Assembly (NCBI RefSeq): GCF_010093535.1
Contig: NW_022985193.1
Coordinates: 435,591-499,590 of the forward strand
DNA: 64,000 bases
From: Lindgomyces ingoldianus
Lineage: Eukaryota > Ascomycota > Dothideomycetes > Pleosporales > Lindgomycetaceae
Direction of reading: 5' to 3'
Shown: positions 1 to 11,807 of the stretch, piece by piece
Layout: each line of letters opens with the position of its first letter
Numbering within the stretch: the stretch's first letter is position 1
Translations under genes and position numbers: made by a program
The notes under the pieces: generated by a model
What the model was told of the DNA's origin: nothing
Database searches by the model: none
What the model saw: only the letters and a program-made list of their open reading frames with translations

Positions 1-697
1 TCGCTTGTTGCTACTGCTACGAGAGACGCAGTGAATATGCTATGCTAGCGGCGCTAACTCGCGCTGAAGCTGCTTGGGCTTTGCCTCAGATATCCATTCT
101 CCTCATGCTAATCACCGAGTACATATCAGAGCAAACAAATCGCATCGCCGAAGTCTTTCAGAATACATTGGAGGAAAGGCAGAACACAAGGCCGGGGTAT
201 GCTGGGTATGTTCGGCGGGAAAGGGTGGCACAAGGCGCTTGCCGCATCGCTCGCTTGTGGACAAGGGGGTAGTAGTGTGAGGAATCAGGATGAAAGAATC
301 CAGAGATGCCGCCGGTGGTATCATCCTCGAACGAACCAGAAAATAGACAAGATGAAAGTGGCCCCAATGATTACCCAAGTATTATCCCGTCTGCAGTCGA
401 AATCGAATCAACATTGGAATAAAGCGGGCCTATACCATCGATCCTTTGTATAGAGCGCTTAACTCCATGTTGCGAAACAAGTGGAAAAAGACCATTCTCA
501 AATAGAACGCCATGCTTTTCTGTAGGGACCGTAAGAAAGGTGGAAGATGTGTGCCGTGCGGGCGTGATGTAGATCCAACAACACTTTTAAGGATGAATCC
601 AGTGTCGTGTCGGAGTCATTAGTCATACCTCATCTTGTAAGGAGAAGATTAGTCGTAATTGTATATTTATTTTTCCTGTCGTTGATTTTTTTGACAT
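1..697. other. Gene-free left edge
   Basis: Only short overlapping frames without family resemblance are visible. The right part is presumably the 3' untranslated region of the minus-strand Whi5-like gene. Nothing else can be supported. Confidence 0.5.
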
Positions 698-1973
698 TCA
701 TGAGACAAGCTCTCCGCCTAGGTCCATGCCAAGACCTTCGACTTTGCCGATTCGTGAGCGGTCCATTCCAATGCGTGGGCTATCGCCAGTTGGAGGGTGG
801 AGATTATCGAAGTTGAGTCGCCGCCGGGCCTCGCGAGCAGCGGCAGGAGTCTTTCCGGCGGCCGGTGTGCGAGTCCACGACCCACCAACTTGAGCTGGGC
901 TGGGAGTCATATTCAGAAACTCGGCAAAATTGAGGTTTGCGGAGGGTGTGTTGAGGCCAAAGCCTGGGAATGGGGCACCTCCGCCTCCAGGGGTGGACAT
1001 CATGGAGGACGGAAGAGGAGTCGATTTTGGTGGAGGAGTAGAGGGTGCGAGCATGCGAGGCTTGGAGGATCCTGGGTGTGCTGGCGAAGGGGATGTGGCT
1101 AAGTACATGAGAAGATTAGCATCCTCCTCTCCTTTCTGTCCATCACGGGCCGCAGCTACAGCGAAACCATTTTGGCGAAGTCGAGCGGAACGGGCGACGG
1201 CGGGGGGTGGAGTGCGAGGCGGTCGGGGCGGCGAAGAACGCATGTGTGAGCTGTTGATTTGGAACGAACTTATGGGAAGGTCGTCATCGTCGTCCTCTGA
1301 GAGGGGTGATCTAAGATCATCGGGGACGGTAGAAGTCTCCGAGACAAAGGACAAGGTAGGGGCGTGTGTGTTCCCGAAGCGTGGGTGTTTGCGAGGGTAT
1401 ACGGGCGATGACTCGGCCAATTGGTATGACGTCTTCCACGAGGTTGCATTTGCGTTGGAGGCTCTAGTCTTGCGGGTGTGGTTGCTGGATCCCGGGTACC
1501 TGTTAAATGCTTGGCCGTACCGTGGTCGCTTGCTCTGACTATGACTGCTACCAGAGCGACTCCCCGACCGCTGAACGTCATCCGAGAATATCGGCGCAGC
1601 GAGGGGAGAAGAGTCGAGGACACCGGGCTGATAAAAGCGCTCAGAGACACTGGACGTTTCCGACAATGTCTCATTGCTGGAGCCGGGCCGCTTCCGTTTA
1701 AGCTCAACATCGACTCTGGGCTCGAGAGTGTCGAGACTGAGACTTTCCCAGCCGTGCTTGATCTTGACATTGGCCAAAGCGAGGCGGTTCTGCAGCGTCC
1801 GGGTCATCTGCAGAGGCACGTATTAGCACCCAATGCTGAGGGAGGAAGGGGAGTGCAGGCATGTGGGATGTAGGGAGATGCACCTTAGAGACCTGAGCTC
1901 TGCGCAAGACTTTGGTCGCAACCTCGGCGGGCTGGTCCATTCGGTCGGTCGTCGCCATGATGGTTGAAGTCAC
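698..1973 (-). CDS. Whi5/Nrm1-type G1/S transcription repressor
   Basis: Two exons, 1973-1884 and 1807-698, joined by a 76-bp intron (donor GTGCAT, branch GCTAAT, acceptor CTGCAG), give about 400 residues. A second in-frame ATG at 1958 is an equally good start. Just after the splice junction comes the stretch LQNRLALANVKIKHGW followed by SLDTLEP, which resembles the short Whi5 domain (PF08528) of yeast Whi5 and Nrm1. In that family this domain binds and represses the SBF/MBF factors that drive G1/S genes. The rest is Ser/Pro-rich and low complexity with many SP/TP sites, as expected for a CDK-regulated disordered protein; an acidic DDDDD run lies mid-protein. Assignment to Whi5 rather than Nrm1 cannot be made from sequence. 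Nuclear location is inferred. Confidence 0.72.
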
Positions 1974-3065
1974 AGAGCAGACGGGTAGACTGGGTGGAGA
2001 GGTCGAGGAGCTCTTGAAAGAGTTTCAGCCAGGAGGAATGCGAGGAGTTTGACCTTCTGAGCACGGCTTCGGGGCGACTTTGAATGCGGGATAGCTTGAC
2101 AGGGCCAGAGGGACAGGGCAAGGGAGCACAGGCGCTGGGCATAATTGTTATGCTAGACTGGACTCGGCACGCAGTAGGCAATTACAGCAGGAGGACTGCA
2201 CATAATAATGACTGACCCGTCCACAGCCGCCCGCTGACTGGAGCCTTGTCTGGTCAAGGCAGCGCGAGATTGCTTTTGAAGTGTGTGGCGCTAGGAGCTG
2301 GGGGGTTCACTGTAAAGTATAGCCGCCGTTCCATATGCTGACTGGCGTCGATACGTTTGTTTCAAAGCCTATCTTCCGGCGTGCTGTGAGTGGGCCGGCT
2401 TGCCAAGGCACAACTGATCCACCTGCATCCGTCCACGGGTGCTTGGCCGCAAGCAGGCCCTTGGCTATTGTCGTCATCACTGTTTGGCTGAAGCCCATTC
2501 ACAGGAAATCGCATCCATCCAAGCAGTGCTCTGCTAAATGGCCTTGGTGCAACTGCCTGTTTGGTTGCTGCCACTCACTCAAGTGCCCCGCTACATCCGC
2601 CTGCACGTCTGGCCTGAGGTGCGTGAAAGCTGCGGCGTTGAGGTAGTCATTTCCGCTTCTGTCCTCCCTAGCTCAGATCCGTCGTCCGTGGTGTGCTGCA
2701 AGGCTACAGATATCGCCCGCCAGACGTCCTTTGTCGTCCTCCGCAACCTCAACACCAGCGAGGAGCCCACTGCCGCCCCTCCACTTCTACTGTCTGCACC
2801 CTCATTTTGCTGCCATCGTCGTTGTCCTCTGTCTTTCTTCGCTCGTTTGTTTTTTCAGTATCTAATTCCATTGCCAGCATTGCGCATTCGGGTACTCCCA
2901 AAGTCCGATTAACCCACCACTCCCATATTACGCGTCCTCGGCAACGCCCTGCTCACGCTGGAGCTGTCCATCGTTAGCTGCTCACCGCTCGTCCTTCTAT
3001 GAGTCCCACACTGCTCCTCACATACCTGCCCCTCGTAGCCCTGCCGCTGAGCTTTCCCTCGTGTC
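1974..3065. other. Divergent intergenic region
   Basis: This 1.1-kb spacer lies between the minus-strand Whi5-like gene and the plus-strand metallopeptidase gene and must hold both promoters. The last 300 bases before 3066 are strongly pyrimidine-rich (CT tracts), typical of a fungal 5' leader. No RNA gene or repeat was seen. Confidence 0.5.
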
Positions 3066-5602
3066 ATGCCTTCCTTCCTCAGCAGCTTCCGGAGCAAGTC
3101 CAGGTCGAGCATCAAAACAGAGCAGTCGGCAACTAACCTAAATCCTCCCTATGTGAATGGCAATGGCCACGCCAATGGCATTCCCACTGGCATGGCAAAC
3201 GGAACTGGCACCATGTCCCGCCGCAAATCCTCCTCAACTCTAAACTCCTCTGCCCAAGGATCCTCCACCCCGCCAACGTCGGAAGATTTCTCAGTGCAAT
3301 CAAGGCCTCTCAAGAGCGGGACGCCGTCGCTCCCCTCGCGACCAACCCGGCCCACTCTAGGTATTAAATCGTCAAAGCGGTATAGCATGAATGTGAGTGG
3401 ACAGCGTCCCACCCAGCTTGGCCAGTGACTGATGACGTCGTAAGGGTTTGGCCTCCGCTGGCACCAATGGCTCCCAGACTTCGGTTAACCCGTCCTCATT
3501 ACTAGCTCCTCGCGTTCTCTCTGTGTCTGAAGGATCATGGGTACGCATCCCAGAGTGTTAGCTGAAAATTGGTGCTGACGACAAGTAGGTACACCAGCAG
3601 GTTCTGTTGATATTTGGCCAGGTTGGCGAATCCGCCAGTAGGCCGCTGGACGGCATGGTAACGGTCAACCATCATCAAGGTCGCTTCCCACCTATGGCAT
3701 GGCCGGTATGCGACTCTTACTTCAAAGCTCTTGTCCATCTTGAGCCAGGGTGGAACTGCGTGCGGCTAGATTTCTCCTCCCCAAAAGTGTCATCGAACAG
3801 TACTTCTATTCCTGCCCATGCTTCCTTCTTAAATGTCAACTATCTTCCTCTCACCCAGAATCCGCCTCTTCAACTGGCAATCATCCTCGGCAGCGACTCT
3901 TCAGGAACCTACGATGCTATGCCAGACCGCTTGCAGCGAGAAGGGAATGGGCTGGAGCTTGCGATGAAGAAGTTCCGAATGTCTGCATATCTCTGGCAAG
4001 CCTTCACTGGCGAGCAAATGAATCGCCATGGCTTCGGTCGACGGTGCTTTCGTTTCGAGGACGAATGGGCACCGGGAACTCTTAGCTACCAAGACTGGGC
4101 CACTGGTGAATTCAGGACCCAAGCGAAGATCCACATTATCCGGTCAAAGAAAACTGTTGCTGAGATCAGAGATCTTGACCTCGCCCAGCAAAACGAAAAA
4201 GCAACGAAGAAAGGTGACCTATTTGGCATTGCTGCGGAGGCAGTTAAGGATTATTTCAACGTTAAACCAGGACAGAAGCAGTACGTATCCTGCCTGTTCT
4301 TGGATACTCACTGGGACGCAAAGGTCAAGACTGTGCGGGGGCATGCGGCCCTAGGCGGCGGGGACGGAAATCTCCAGCTTGCAATCTTCGGATCCCATGC
4401 TCTCCAAAGCTACCCATCGAGCATCGAAGAAGTGTGGCAAGCTTTCGGCGATTGCACGCGCACTGACACTACATTCGTCGCCAATGATTGTAATGAGTCG
4501 GGAAGTAGCTGGGAGGCAGCGAATATCGGTATCGGTGCACATCTACATGAAACAGGGCACCTCTTTGGCTGCCCGCACCAAGAGTCTGGTGTCATGTTAC
4601 GTGACTACGTTAGATTGAATCGCACGTTTACCTCTCGCGAACCCTACTCGACTCGTACCAAGTCCCCCGGCCAACGACTCGTTCTACAGCACGATGAATG
4701 CGCCTGGCATAGGCTCGATACTCTACGCTTTCGTTTCCACCCTTGCTTCAGAATCACGATTGATAAGTCGATTAATGGGGACGGAAGCGTACAAGTGTGG
4801 ACGGTTGACGACAATCAGGGCGGTGTTATCGCGACCTCCGCTTCTGGCATTGCTTGGGTCGAGCTTTTCACTGAAGGGGACGATATCTGCCACTTCTGGC
4901 GCGAGTGGCCGGAAATGAACAATGTGTACCCACGGCAGGCCGCTCTCATAGAATCTGAGCTACGCAGTCTTCTTCCCAAGGAGAAGCGCAACTCGCGGCT
5001 AAAACTTGAAGTCTTCTCAGCGGGCGGTGGGAAGCATGTAGTCGAAGATTTCAGCCAGCTTGCAAACACGAAGTATTCACGGGTGCGCATTCCAGACGGT
5101 CGGTGGGGCTACCGCGGGAGCAAGCTAGGCTACTCGCAAATGCAAGGTTCTGAACCGCAGGAAGTCATATTGGAGAGTGCTTACATCCAGACGAAACTTC
5201 TCGTTTCCATTCGAGTATATCATGGACTTGCGTTAGACGGCATCGAATTCATCTACGAAGACTCGACCAGCCAATTATTTGGCAAGCGAGGCGGCAAGAC
5301 CGGCGGATCCGAATTTGCCCTAGACACGCGAAGAGGCGAGCTCTTGATGGGCTTTGGGCTTCGAGCTGGTCTATGGATTGACGGACTACAGATATTGACG
5401 AGCTTGGGACGAAAGAGCGAATGGTTCGGAAAACCTAATGGGGGTAGCGGGTACGATTGTTGACGTTTGGTACTATTAATATGGCAAATCACTTACATGA
5501 TACAGGCACACCCTCATACCACCTCGTGGGTACACCATTGGCGGCATCTCGGGTTCATGTGCTCAATGGGTCGACGGTTTCTCGTTGATCATCACACGAT
5601 AA
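3066..5602 (+). CDS. Zinc metallopeptidase with C-terminal jacalin-like lectin domain
   Basis: Four exons (3066-3392, 3445-3540, 3589-5450, 5506-5602) give 793 residues; the introns are 52, 48 and 55 bp. Residues 1-140 are Ser/Thr/Asn-rich and disordered. The central part matches the fungal metallopeptidase family PF12044 (yeast YIL108W). It contains HETGHLFGCPHQ, a zincin HExxH motif with a third His downstream. The end, from about GRWGYRGSK onward, reads as a jacalin-type beta-prism (GGKTGGSEF, then GYTIGGISGSCAQWVDGFSL-like strands). Its last strands are completed only by the small fourth exon: without that splice the frame stops at 5463. No signal peptide is seen, so the protein is probably cytosolic. 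Substrate is unknown. The lectin tail suggests carbohydrate binding, but this is inference. Confidence 0.85.
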
Positions 5603-6429
5603 GACTCTTTACTCCTCAAACACCACCACATCACTCCATGCTTCCGGTTCTCCAGCGCTCCAACGGCAAGGCGCTCTTTCACCTGCACATGATTATCTAA
5701 AACTTTCCAACCCAGCATAGTTCCTGCACTCAGTACCTGCCTGCTCGCGGGCTGCTACCTGACATCCCATCCGCCTAATATCCCGAATATTTGTTGACCG
5801 CTCCACTGGTTGTTAAACTTAATACTTGCCTCTCTCATGCTCTCATTTGTCTCCGCTTTGGGACCCAGATGCAGTCTAGATCTCGTTTTCTTTCTGGATA
5901 CTTGTTAAGCAGATTCATGACAGCACCATGACGGCACCATGACACCATGACGGCTCAAGCAGTGTGTTGCTCCTACTGGTAACCGGACGGATGGTTCGAA
6001 CGGTTGATTCGCGGTGGAGGGGCGGGCTTGGGTGGGATCGGGATAGGTACACATACATAAATATCGACTTGGGGCGGAATTAATTCAGGGACTCTTCTAC
6101 GGAGAATTTTTGTAACAGTACACCGATTGCTCTCAATAGAAAGCCTAGTGCTGCAAATAGTAATTAGATAATGATTCATCTGTGGACTTCATGTTGTTGA
6201 CTGGGCTGATGTGAGCGAAGATCACTCAGATTCATCAGCTACCAAAGCTTTGAAAATGGCTATTTTGTTCTTGCTACTTATCGCTAATCATTACTGTCTA
6301 TTACCAAGCCGCATGATTTCCCTAGAATGAGAAGAGAACGACTTTGCCACGCCAAGATCTCTAGTGGATCCATCCTTCCAGCCACCCCAATATATTACCA
6401 TTTCCAGCTCTCCGAGTGTCTCCCCCTCT
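5603..6429. other. Convergent 3' intergenic region
   Basis: The 3' ends of the metallopeptidase (+) and PS synthase (-) genes face each other here. Apart from a small tandem repeat near 5925-5955, nothing recognisable is present. Confidence 0.5.
5921..5956. repeat. Short imperfect tandem repeat (CACCATGACGG unit)
   Basis: Three near-copies of the unit CACCATGACGG, one shortened, follow each other. This is a minor microsatellite-like feature in untranslated sequence. Confidence 0.6.
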
Positions 6430-7387
6430 TTACGGCTTCGGTATATGAATAGTTTTGCTAACCATCAAACATCCATGCACAACAAACATTCCTACAACGG
6501 GGTGCACCTCCCACCACGCGCCAGTTCCCCACGTGCCCATTGGGATATCTCCATGCGTCCAGCCATTCCAGACCCAGTAACCCATTATACTAACCAATCC
6601 AAGGGACATGGGGATTGGGGTACCTTCGAAGTATTTCGACTTTCCGGAGCCGTCTTTTGGGAGCATGGCGACGGTTACGTTGAACCGGGCGAGACGGGTG
6701 AGACCGCAGAGGATGAAGAATGAGAGAAGGAGGTGGTCGACGGGTGTGCGGAAACCCATGCTGAAGGCTGCGGCGGCCGGGGAGACGCCAAAGGATATCT
6801 GGGATTATATGGTTAGCATCGTTGCCCGTGTTGGGGTGTAGATGGTGGGAGAGTGCAACGGAAGGGGATAAGTACCAGGTCCGCGAGAGAATCAAGTTCT
6901 TGTCCCATCAGCGACGCCTTCTTCCGCCAGCGCGCAACCTTGCCGTCCATGAAATCGAAGAAAAGGCCGAGCGGAATGAAGCTCAGGGCAAGATAGAGGT
7001 TAGTGTGGTCGTTCGGGTCACCAATACAGTATCGAAGAGACGAGAAAACGGACATGACGCCGCAGAAGCCTAGTCCCACCATCAGCATACTACTTAGAGT
7101 ATAATCGCAGAGTTCGTACCATTAAGCTCGGTTATGAAATCCGCAAGGTGCAAAGCTCTGTGCGATGTTAGAAAAGCATTGCTGTGTGGGTTTCCTGTGC
7201 GCACCGGACAAGTGAAAAGTGGCCGGCTTCTGAGGATAGCAGTCTAGCTTGCTTGTCTTGAGCTGTCCGATTCATTAGCAAAGATGTTGCTATTCGGCTC
7301 TAAGCTTCACCTACACAAGTCTACAGGAGGTGGTGCTACATCCTTTTCCGGAGCGGGAGCTATGGGAGCGCCGTTTCTTCGCGACAT
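6430..7387 (-). CDS. CHO1: CDP-diacylglycerol-serine O-phosphatidyltransferase (phosphatidylserine synthase)
   Basis: Five exons on the minus strand (7387-7315, 7262-7205, 7157-7120, 7069-6876, 6798-6430) give 243 residues. The protein makes phosphatidylserine from CDP-diacylglycerol and serine in the ER, the entry to the PS-PE-PC route. The CDP-alcohol phosphotransferase signature DxxDGxxARx8GxxxDxxxD is complete (DFMDGKVAR ... G ... D ... D, split from the following [12 protein letters not shown] by the last intron). GLTRLARFN and KYFEGTPIP are typical of fungal PSS. Several hydrophobic segments span the membrane. The start MSRRNG is preceded by untranslated sequence, and the first donor (GTAGGT) was chosen because it alone keeps frame into exon 2. 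Length fits the family (yeast Cho1 276). Confidence 0.93.
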
Positions 7388-8085
7388 GTTCCAGAAGGCG
7401 GTGTAGACGAGCACGCTGTGGAAAAATAAATAGGAAGAGGGATAGTTGAATGTGTTTGGGTACTGAAGGAAATTTTCAGAGGGCTGGAGCGAAATGTTTA
7501 TAGTTTGCGGATGTGGTGCGTCAGTCGCGGGGAGCTGTGCTTTTTGGCATTCAAGATCTGGCCCAAGGCGTACGTCACAAACCTGGAGCACTCTGCCAAG
7601 ACTTCTTATCCAGCCACAACCCGTGATCAGAAAGCTTTCCGGAGGTCGTTTTGTCAGCCAGCTTCTGTGTATAGTACTGTGAATCACCAAATATGGCATG
7701 TGTAGTGTTCGATCTAGGATATCATTAAAGTCTGAATCCGCCTTCTCGGTTTAGAATTCGATTGCAGCGGAAACTCGTGCAGAAGGAAGGAGCTCCTCAG
7801 AAAGCAAGCAATGTGATTTAACCCCTATACGACCATTGTCGTCATATAACCCTTCTCGCATATCCTAGAAACAGGCTCAAAGATGAGCTTGACTTTTATT
7901 CAGTATGCCGTGGGGTGGCAGCATATGATTAAATATCTAGCCATTGCTATCCTTCGAAGCTCACGGAAGCTTGCCGGAAATTTTACAGTGGGAAAAAGGT
8001 TCAGACCCGCCCCGGAACGCCGTCCTGTGACCCTGGTATATGAAAAGCCGGACAAAGCTCCTCTCTGACGATGGAAAGAGAGTGT
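7388..8085. other. PS synthase promoter and GAR1 3' region
   Basis: About 700 bp between two minus-strand genes. It must hold the PS synthase promoter on its left and the GAR1 3' untranslated region on its right. No further feature was recognised. Confidence 0.45.
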
Positions 8086-8929
8086 CTAGCCTCGACCCCG
8101 TCCGAACCCTCTGCCACCTCCTCCCCTTGGAGCGCCCCTTGAGAATCCACCACCACCTCTTCCTCCAAAGCCTCGGGAAGCACCTCCGCCCCGACCGCCA
8201 AATCCACCCCGCCCCCGAGGTGCCCCTCTTCCACCCCGTCCTCCCCTGTCTCCAAACCCGCCTCTACCCCTAGCCCCTCCTCGGCCACCACCGACTCGCT
8301 TGGGCTTGGGTGCTCCAGGTGGTCCTTTGGGTTTCGGGATGAATCTAACAAGCTCAGCGCTCTTCGGGTCACTTTCTGCACCAATATTCACCTGTCCAAT
8401 GGTAGAAGCTTGTCTCCTCCGATGTAGAATTTATCGCCCGGCTTGAATGATGTAGCTTGAATGCCCTCGGAAGGTTTAATTGTGAAGAAAACTTGGTTCA
8501 ACGGGCCCAGGACCTCGTCAACCTTGCCAACAGCAGTCTGTGCTTCAGATTAGCACCAAAACAACCCCAGAGGATACGCTTGAGTGTAGCCTGCCTTGCT
8601 CTCAAGGAAAATCTGCGCGTTGAAGTATGGGAGCTTAGGATTTATCGATTCGCAGAACATCTCGCCTTCAACCGCATGTACGAACTTGCCCATTTCTAAT
8701 AGAGTCGTTAGTAAGTGACCACCACAATCGCATGGATGAGTGCCGTACCATATACTTGATCTGGAGGGCCAAATGACTGGGCTGCGCCGCCACGGCCTGT
8801 GGAGGAGTTAGCTACGCTGGAAGACAGATGGTGCAAGTACGCCCCTCCATATGAACCTCCACGAGGAGCAAATCCACCTCGACCGCCGAAACCACCACCG
8901 CGGCCTCGAGGAGTACCGCGAAAGGACAT
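8086..8929 (-). CDS. GAR1: H/ACA snoRNP subunit Gar1
   Basis: Five exons (8929-8857, 8796-8749, 8695-8595, 8537-8392, 8344-8086) give 208 residues. Gar1 is a core protein of H/ACA snoRNPs that guide rRNA pseudouridylation in the nucleolus. The N-terminal and C-terminal parts are RGG/GGRGG repeats flanking the Gar1 core: [15 protein letters not shown], then [20 protein letters not shown], then [22 protein letters not shown]. Two splicing oddities occur. The third intron fits only with a GC donor (AAG|GCAGGC, acceptor CACAG), which rejoins LESK to TAVGKVDE. The first intron (60 bp, GTTCAT...CACAG) is in frame and stop-free, so retention would add 20 residues (228 aa). Transcription is head-to-head with threonyl-tRNA synthetase. 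Confidence 0.92.
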
Positions 8930-9308
8930 GTTATCTGAGAATTGTTCGTTGGATGGTCAATTGTTGCGGCGGCTTGTCACACTCGAGGCCGAAAAATCGT
9001 GGAAAATCTCGGCCAATCGGATAATCATTTATTCCGAGCCAATGACATCCCACTGTGCCAAGACTTGCTCGTGGTCAGAAGCTGTCCTCAAATTGAGTCA
9101 ACCCAATGGGTGATGCAACATGCACAAGTGACTGTTCGAGGTGACACGAGCTACCGCAATTTCCAAGTACCCTTGCCCTTAAATTGACTCCTTACGCACT
9201 TTGATTCACCGGTCTTGGAACAGAGACTGAGTCAGAGCGAGTTGTTTTACCTTTGATACCCCACCGTCTCAAGGAGTGTCCTAGAAAAACTCCACAACAA
9301 CTGCAATC
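8930..9308. promoter_or_regulatory. Divergent GAR1/THS1 promoter with CCAAT and Gcn4/CPC1-type sites
   Basis: The 379 bases between the two start codons hold three CCAAT boxes (9013-9017, 9039-9043, 9103-9107). They also hold two exact TGAGTCA heptamers (9094-9100 and 9228-9234) plus a near match TGACTCC at 9185. TGA(C/G)TCA is the binding site of Gcn4/CPC1/CpcA, which induces amino acid biosynthetic and aminoacyl-tRNA synthetase genes during amino acid starvation. Control of the threonyl-tRNA synthetase gene is inferred. Confidence 0.6.
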
Positions 9309-11807
9309 ATGGACGCTGTCAAAGAGGCTGCCGATGGCGTGAAGAATCTCGTTGTATCAAAAGATCAAAAGCCAAAGAAGGAGAAGAAAAAGAAGGGTGG
9401 TATCGCTGCCGATGGCCGACCGTTGATGCTGGATCCCCGACCGACATACATTGACCACCGAATCGAGATATTGTATGTGAGAGCATAAGCTTGCAGTCCT
9501 AAATCGCTAATAAACCGACAGCGAGAAGCTGAAGGCAAAGCACGACGAAGAAATCGCCCAAAAACCGCGCGGTAGGAGAAGGCCTTCCCCAGTCGCAAAG
9601 GTCACCACTCACTAACACATTCCCTTGCATTGTAGAGAAAATCGATATCACACTCGAGGACGGCAAGATCTTAGCAGGAGAATCGTGGGTCACGAGCCCT
9701 GCTGACATCGCGAGGGGCATCAGCAAGAGCTTGTTCGAGCGTACGGTCATCGCCCGTTTGGACAAAGGAACCGATGACGAGACGTTGTGGGATCTGGAGA
9801 GGCCACTCGAAAAGAGTTGTCGTCTGGAACTGCTCCCCTTCGACCACCCCGAGGGAAAGAAAGTGTTCTGGCATTCAAGTGCTCACGTCCTAGGAGAAGC
9901 TTGTGAGCGTCGATTTGGCTGCGATTTATGCATAGGGCCTCCAATTGAAGATGGCTTCTACTATGAGGTAAGGTATCGACTGTGTCGCGCGCCAATCCTC
10001 TAACCCCTTTCAAGATGTCTCTGCCTGAGAAGGCGGTAGTCGAGTCCACGGACTATAATCCTCTTGAGTCGATTGTCAGCAGTATCGTCAAGGAGAAGCA
10101 AGTCTTCCAGCGGCTGAGTCTCTCAAAGGATGACCTGTAAGTTCATTCAATTACGAGATACCGTATGTTTATACTCACTCAGTAATCTAGACTGGAGATG
10201 TTTAAGTCGAATCCATTCAAGCAACATATCATCAAAGACAAGATTCCAGATGGAACGTTTACTACGGTGTACCGGAACGGGCCTTTAATTGATCTCTGCC
10301 GAGGACCGCATGTGCCCCATACGGGAAGGATAAAGCAGTTCAAGGTCATGAAGAACTCCGCATCCTACTTCCTCGGAGATGCAAACAACGAAAGTCTGCA
10401 GCGCATTTATGGAGTTTCCTTTCCAGACAAAGACCAGATGGTAGCGCACCTCAAATACTTGGAGGAGGCCGCCAAGCGAGACCACCGAAAGATTGGCAAA
10501 GAGCAGGAACTCTTCTTCTTTCATGAATGGAGTCCGGGTTCGTGCTTCTTCTTACCTCATGGCATGATCATCTACAACACGCTATTAGCCTTCCTCAAAC
10601 AAGAGTACTGGAAGCGTGGTTACCAGGAGGTCGCTACGCCGAACATGTACAATTCCGCTTTGTGGAAGGTTTCTGGCCACTGGCAGCACTACCACGAAGA
10701 CATGTTCACGTTTGAGGTCGAAAAGGAACAATGGGCTTTGAAACCTATGAACTGCCCTGGTCATTGTTTGGTGTTTAAGCACCGCGAACGCAGCTACCGA
10801 GAACTTCCTATACGTATGGCTGACTTTGGTATCCTTCATCGGAATGAAGCCTCGGGAGCTCTTACGGGATTGACGCGAGTTCGGCGGTTCCAGCAAGACG
10901 ATACGCACATTTTCTGCACTGAGGACCAGATCACGGAAGAGATCTCTGGGCTGTTCGACTTCTTAAGGGAAGTCTATGGCAAATTCGGCTACACGTTCAA
11001 GCTAAAGTTAAGTACGCGTCCGGACAAGTTCCTTGGAGAAGTCGAGGTGTGGGACAAGGCCGAAGCGAAGTTGTCTGCAGCCTTGGATCAGTTCACTGCC
11101 GATGGGGGCGGTAAATGGGAGCTCAACCCCGGTGATGGGGCTTTCTACGGCCCAAAGATCGATATCGCCATCTCAGATGCCTTGAAGCGAGAATATCAAT
11201 GTGCTACAATTCAGCTCGATTTCCAGCTTCCTATCCGTTTTGGTCTTGAGTATATGACCTCCGAAGTTGCAAAGAAGGAAGAGGCGGCAGTCCTGGCACC
11301 GACGGAGCAAACGAAGCCACAGCCTGGGTATGCTCGTCCTGTAATGATACATCGTGCCATATACGGATCCTTCGAGCGATTCATTGCGTAATTACTTCCT
11401 CCCACACTCATTTATCTTTTACTCACCCATCTTTCAGTATTCTGATAGAGCACTTCGCCGGCCGCTGGCCGTTTTGGCTGTCCCCACGCCAAGTCCTCGT
11501 CATTCCCGTTATGCCTGCCGTCAACGATTACGTCAAAGAAGTGCAAACTCAATTGCGATCGCAAGGTTTACATGCAGACATCGATATCTCCGGGAATACA
11601 ATGCAGAAGAAGATTCGAACGGGGCAACTGCAATTGTACAATTTCATCTTCGTTGTTGGAGCCGAAGAACGCAACAGTAAGACGGTGAACATTAGGAATA
11701 GGGATGATCAGGCTACGCAGCAGAGAGGAGAGATTGTACCACTTGACGAGGCCTTGAAGAAGTTGGTAGTGTTGAGGGACACTAGAGCTCTAGTGAACAA
11801 GATGTAA
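9309..11807 (+). CDS. THS1: Threonyl-tRNA synthetase, cytosolic type
   Basis: Six exons (9309-9472, 9522-9571, 9636-9967, 10015-10136, 10191-11387, 11438-11807) give 744 residues, matching the usual eukaryotic length (yeast Ths1 734). It charges tRNA-Thr with threonine. Domains in order: a Lys-rich N-terminal extension (KKEKKKKGG), a TGS domain ([17 protein letters not shown]), an editing domain with HSSAH and CRGPH, the class II catalytic core with the zinc ligand region MNCPGHC, motif 2 [13 protein letters not shown] and motif 3 [14 protein letters not shown], and the anticodon-binding domain (PRQVLVIPV). Exon 6 restores motif 3. No mitochondrial presequence is evident in this start, so a cytosolic role is most likely. 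Two Gcn4-type sites lie upstream. Confidence 0.96.

Noticed and set aside
930..1538. A 202-residue plus-strand frame over the Whi5-like gene
   Set aside because: Shadow of the Ser/Pro-rich minus-strand exon.
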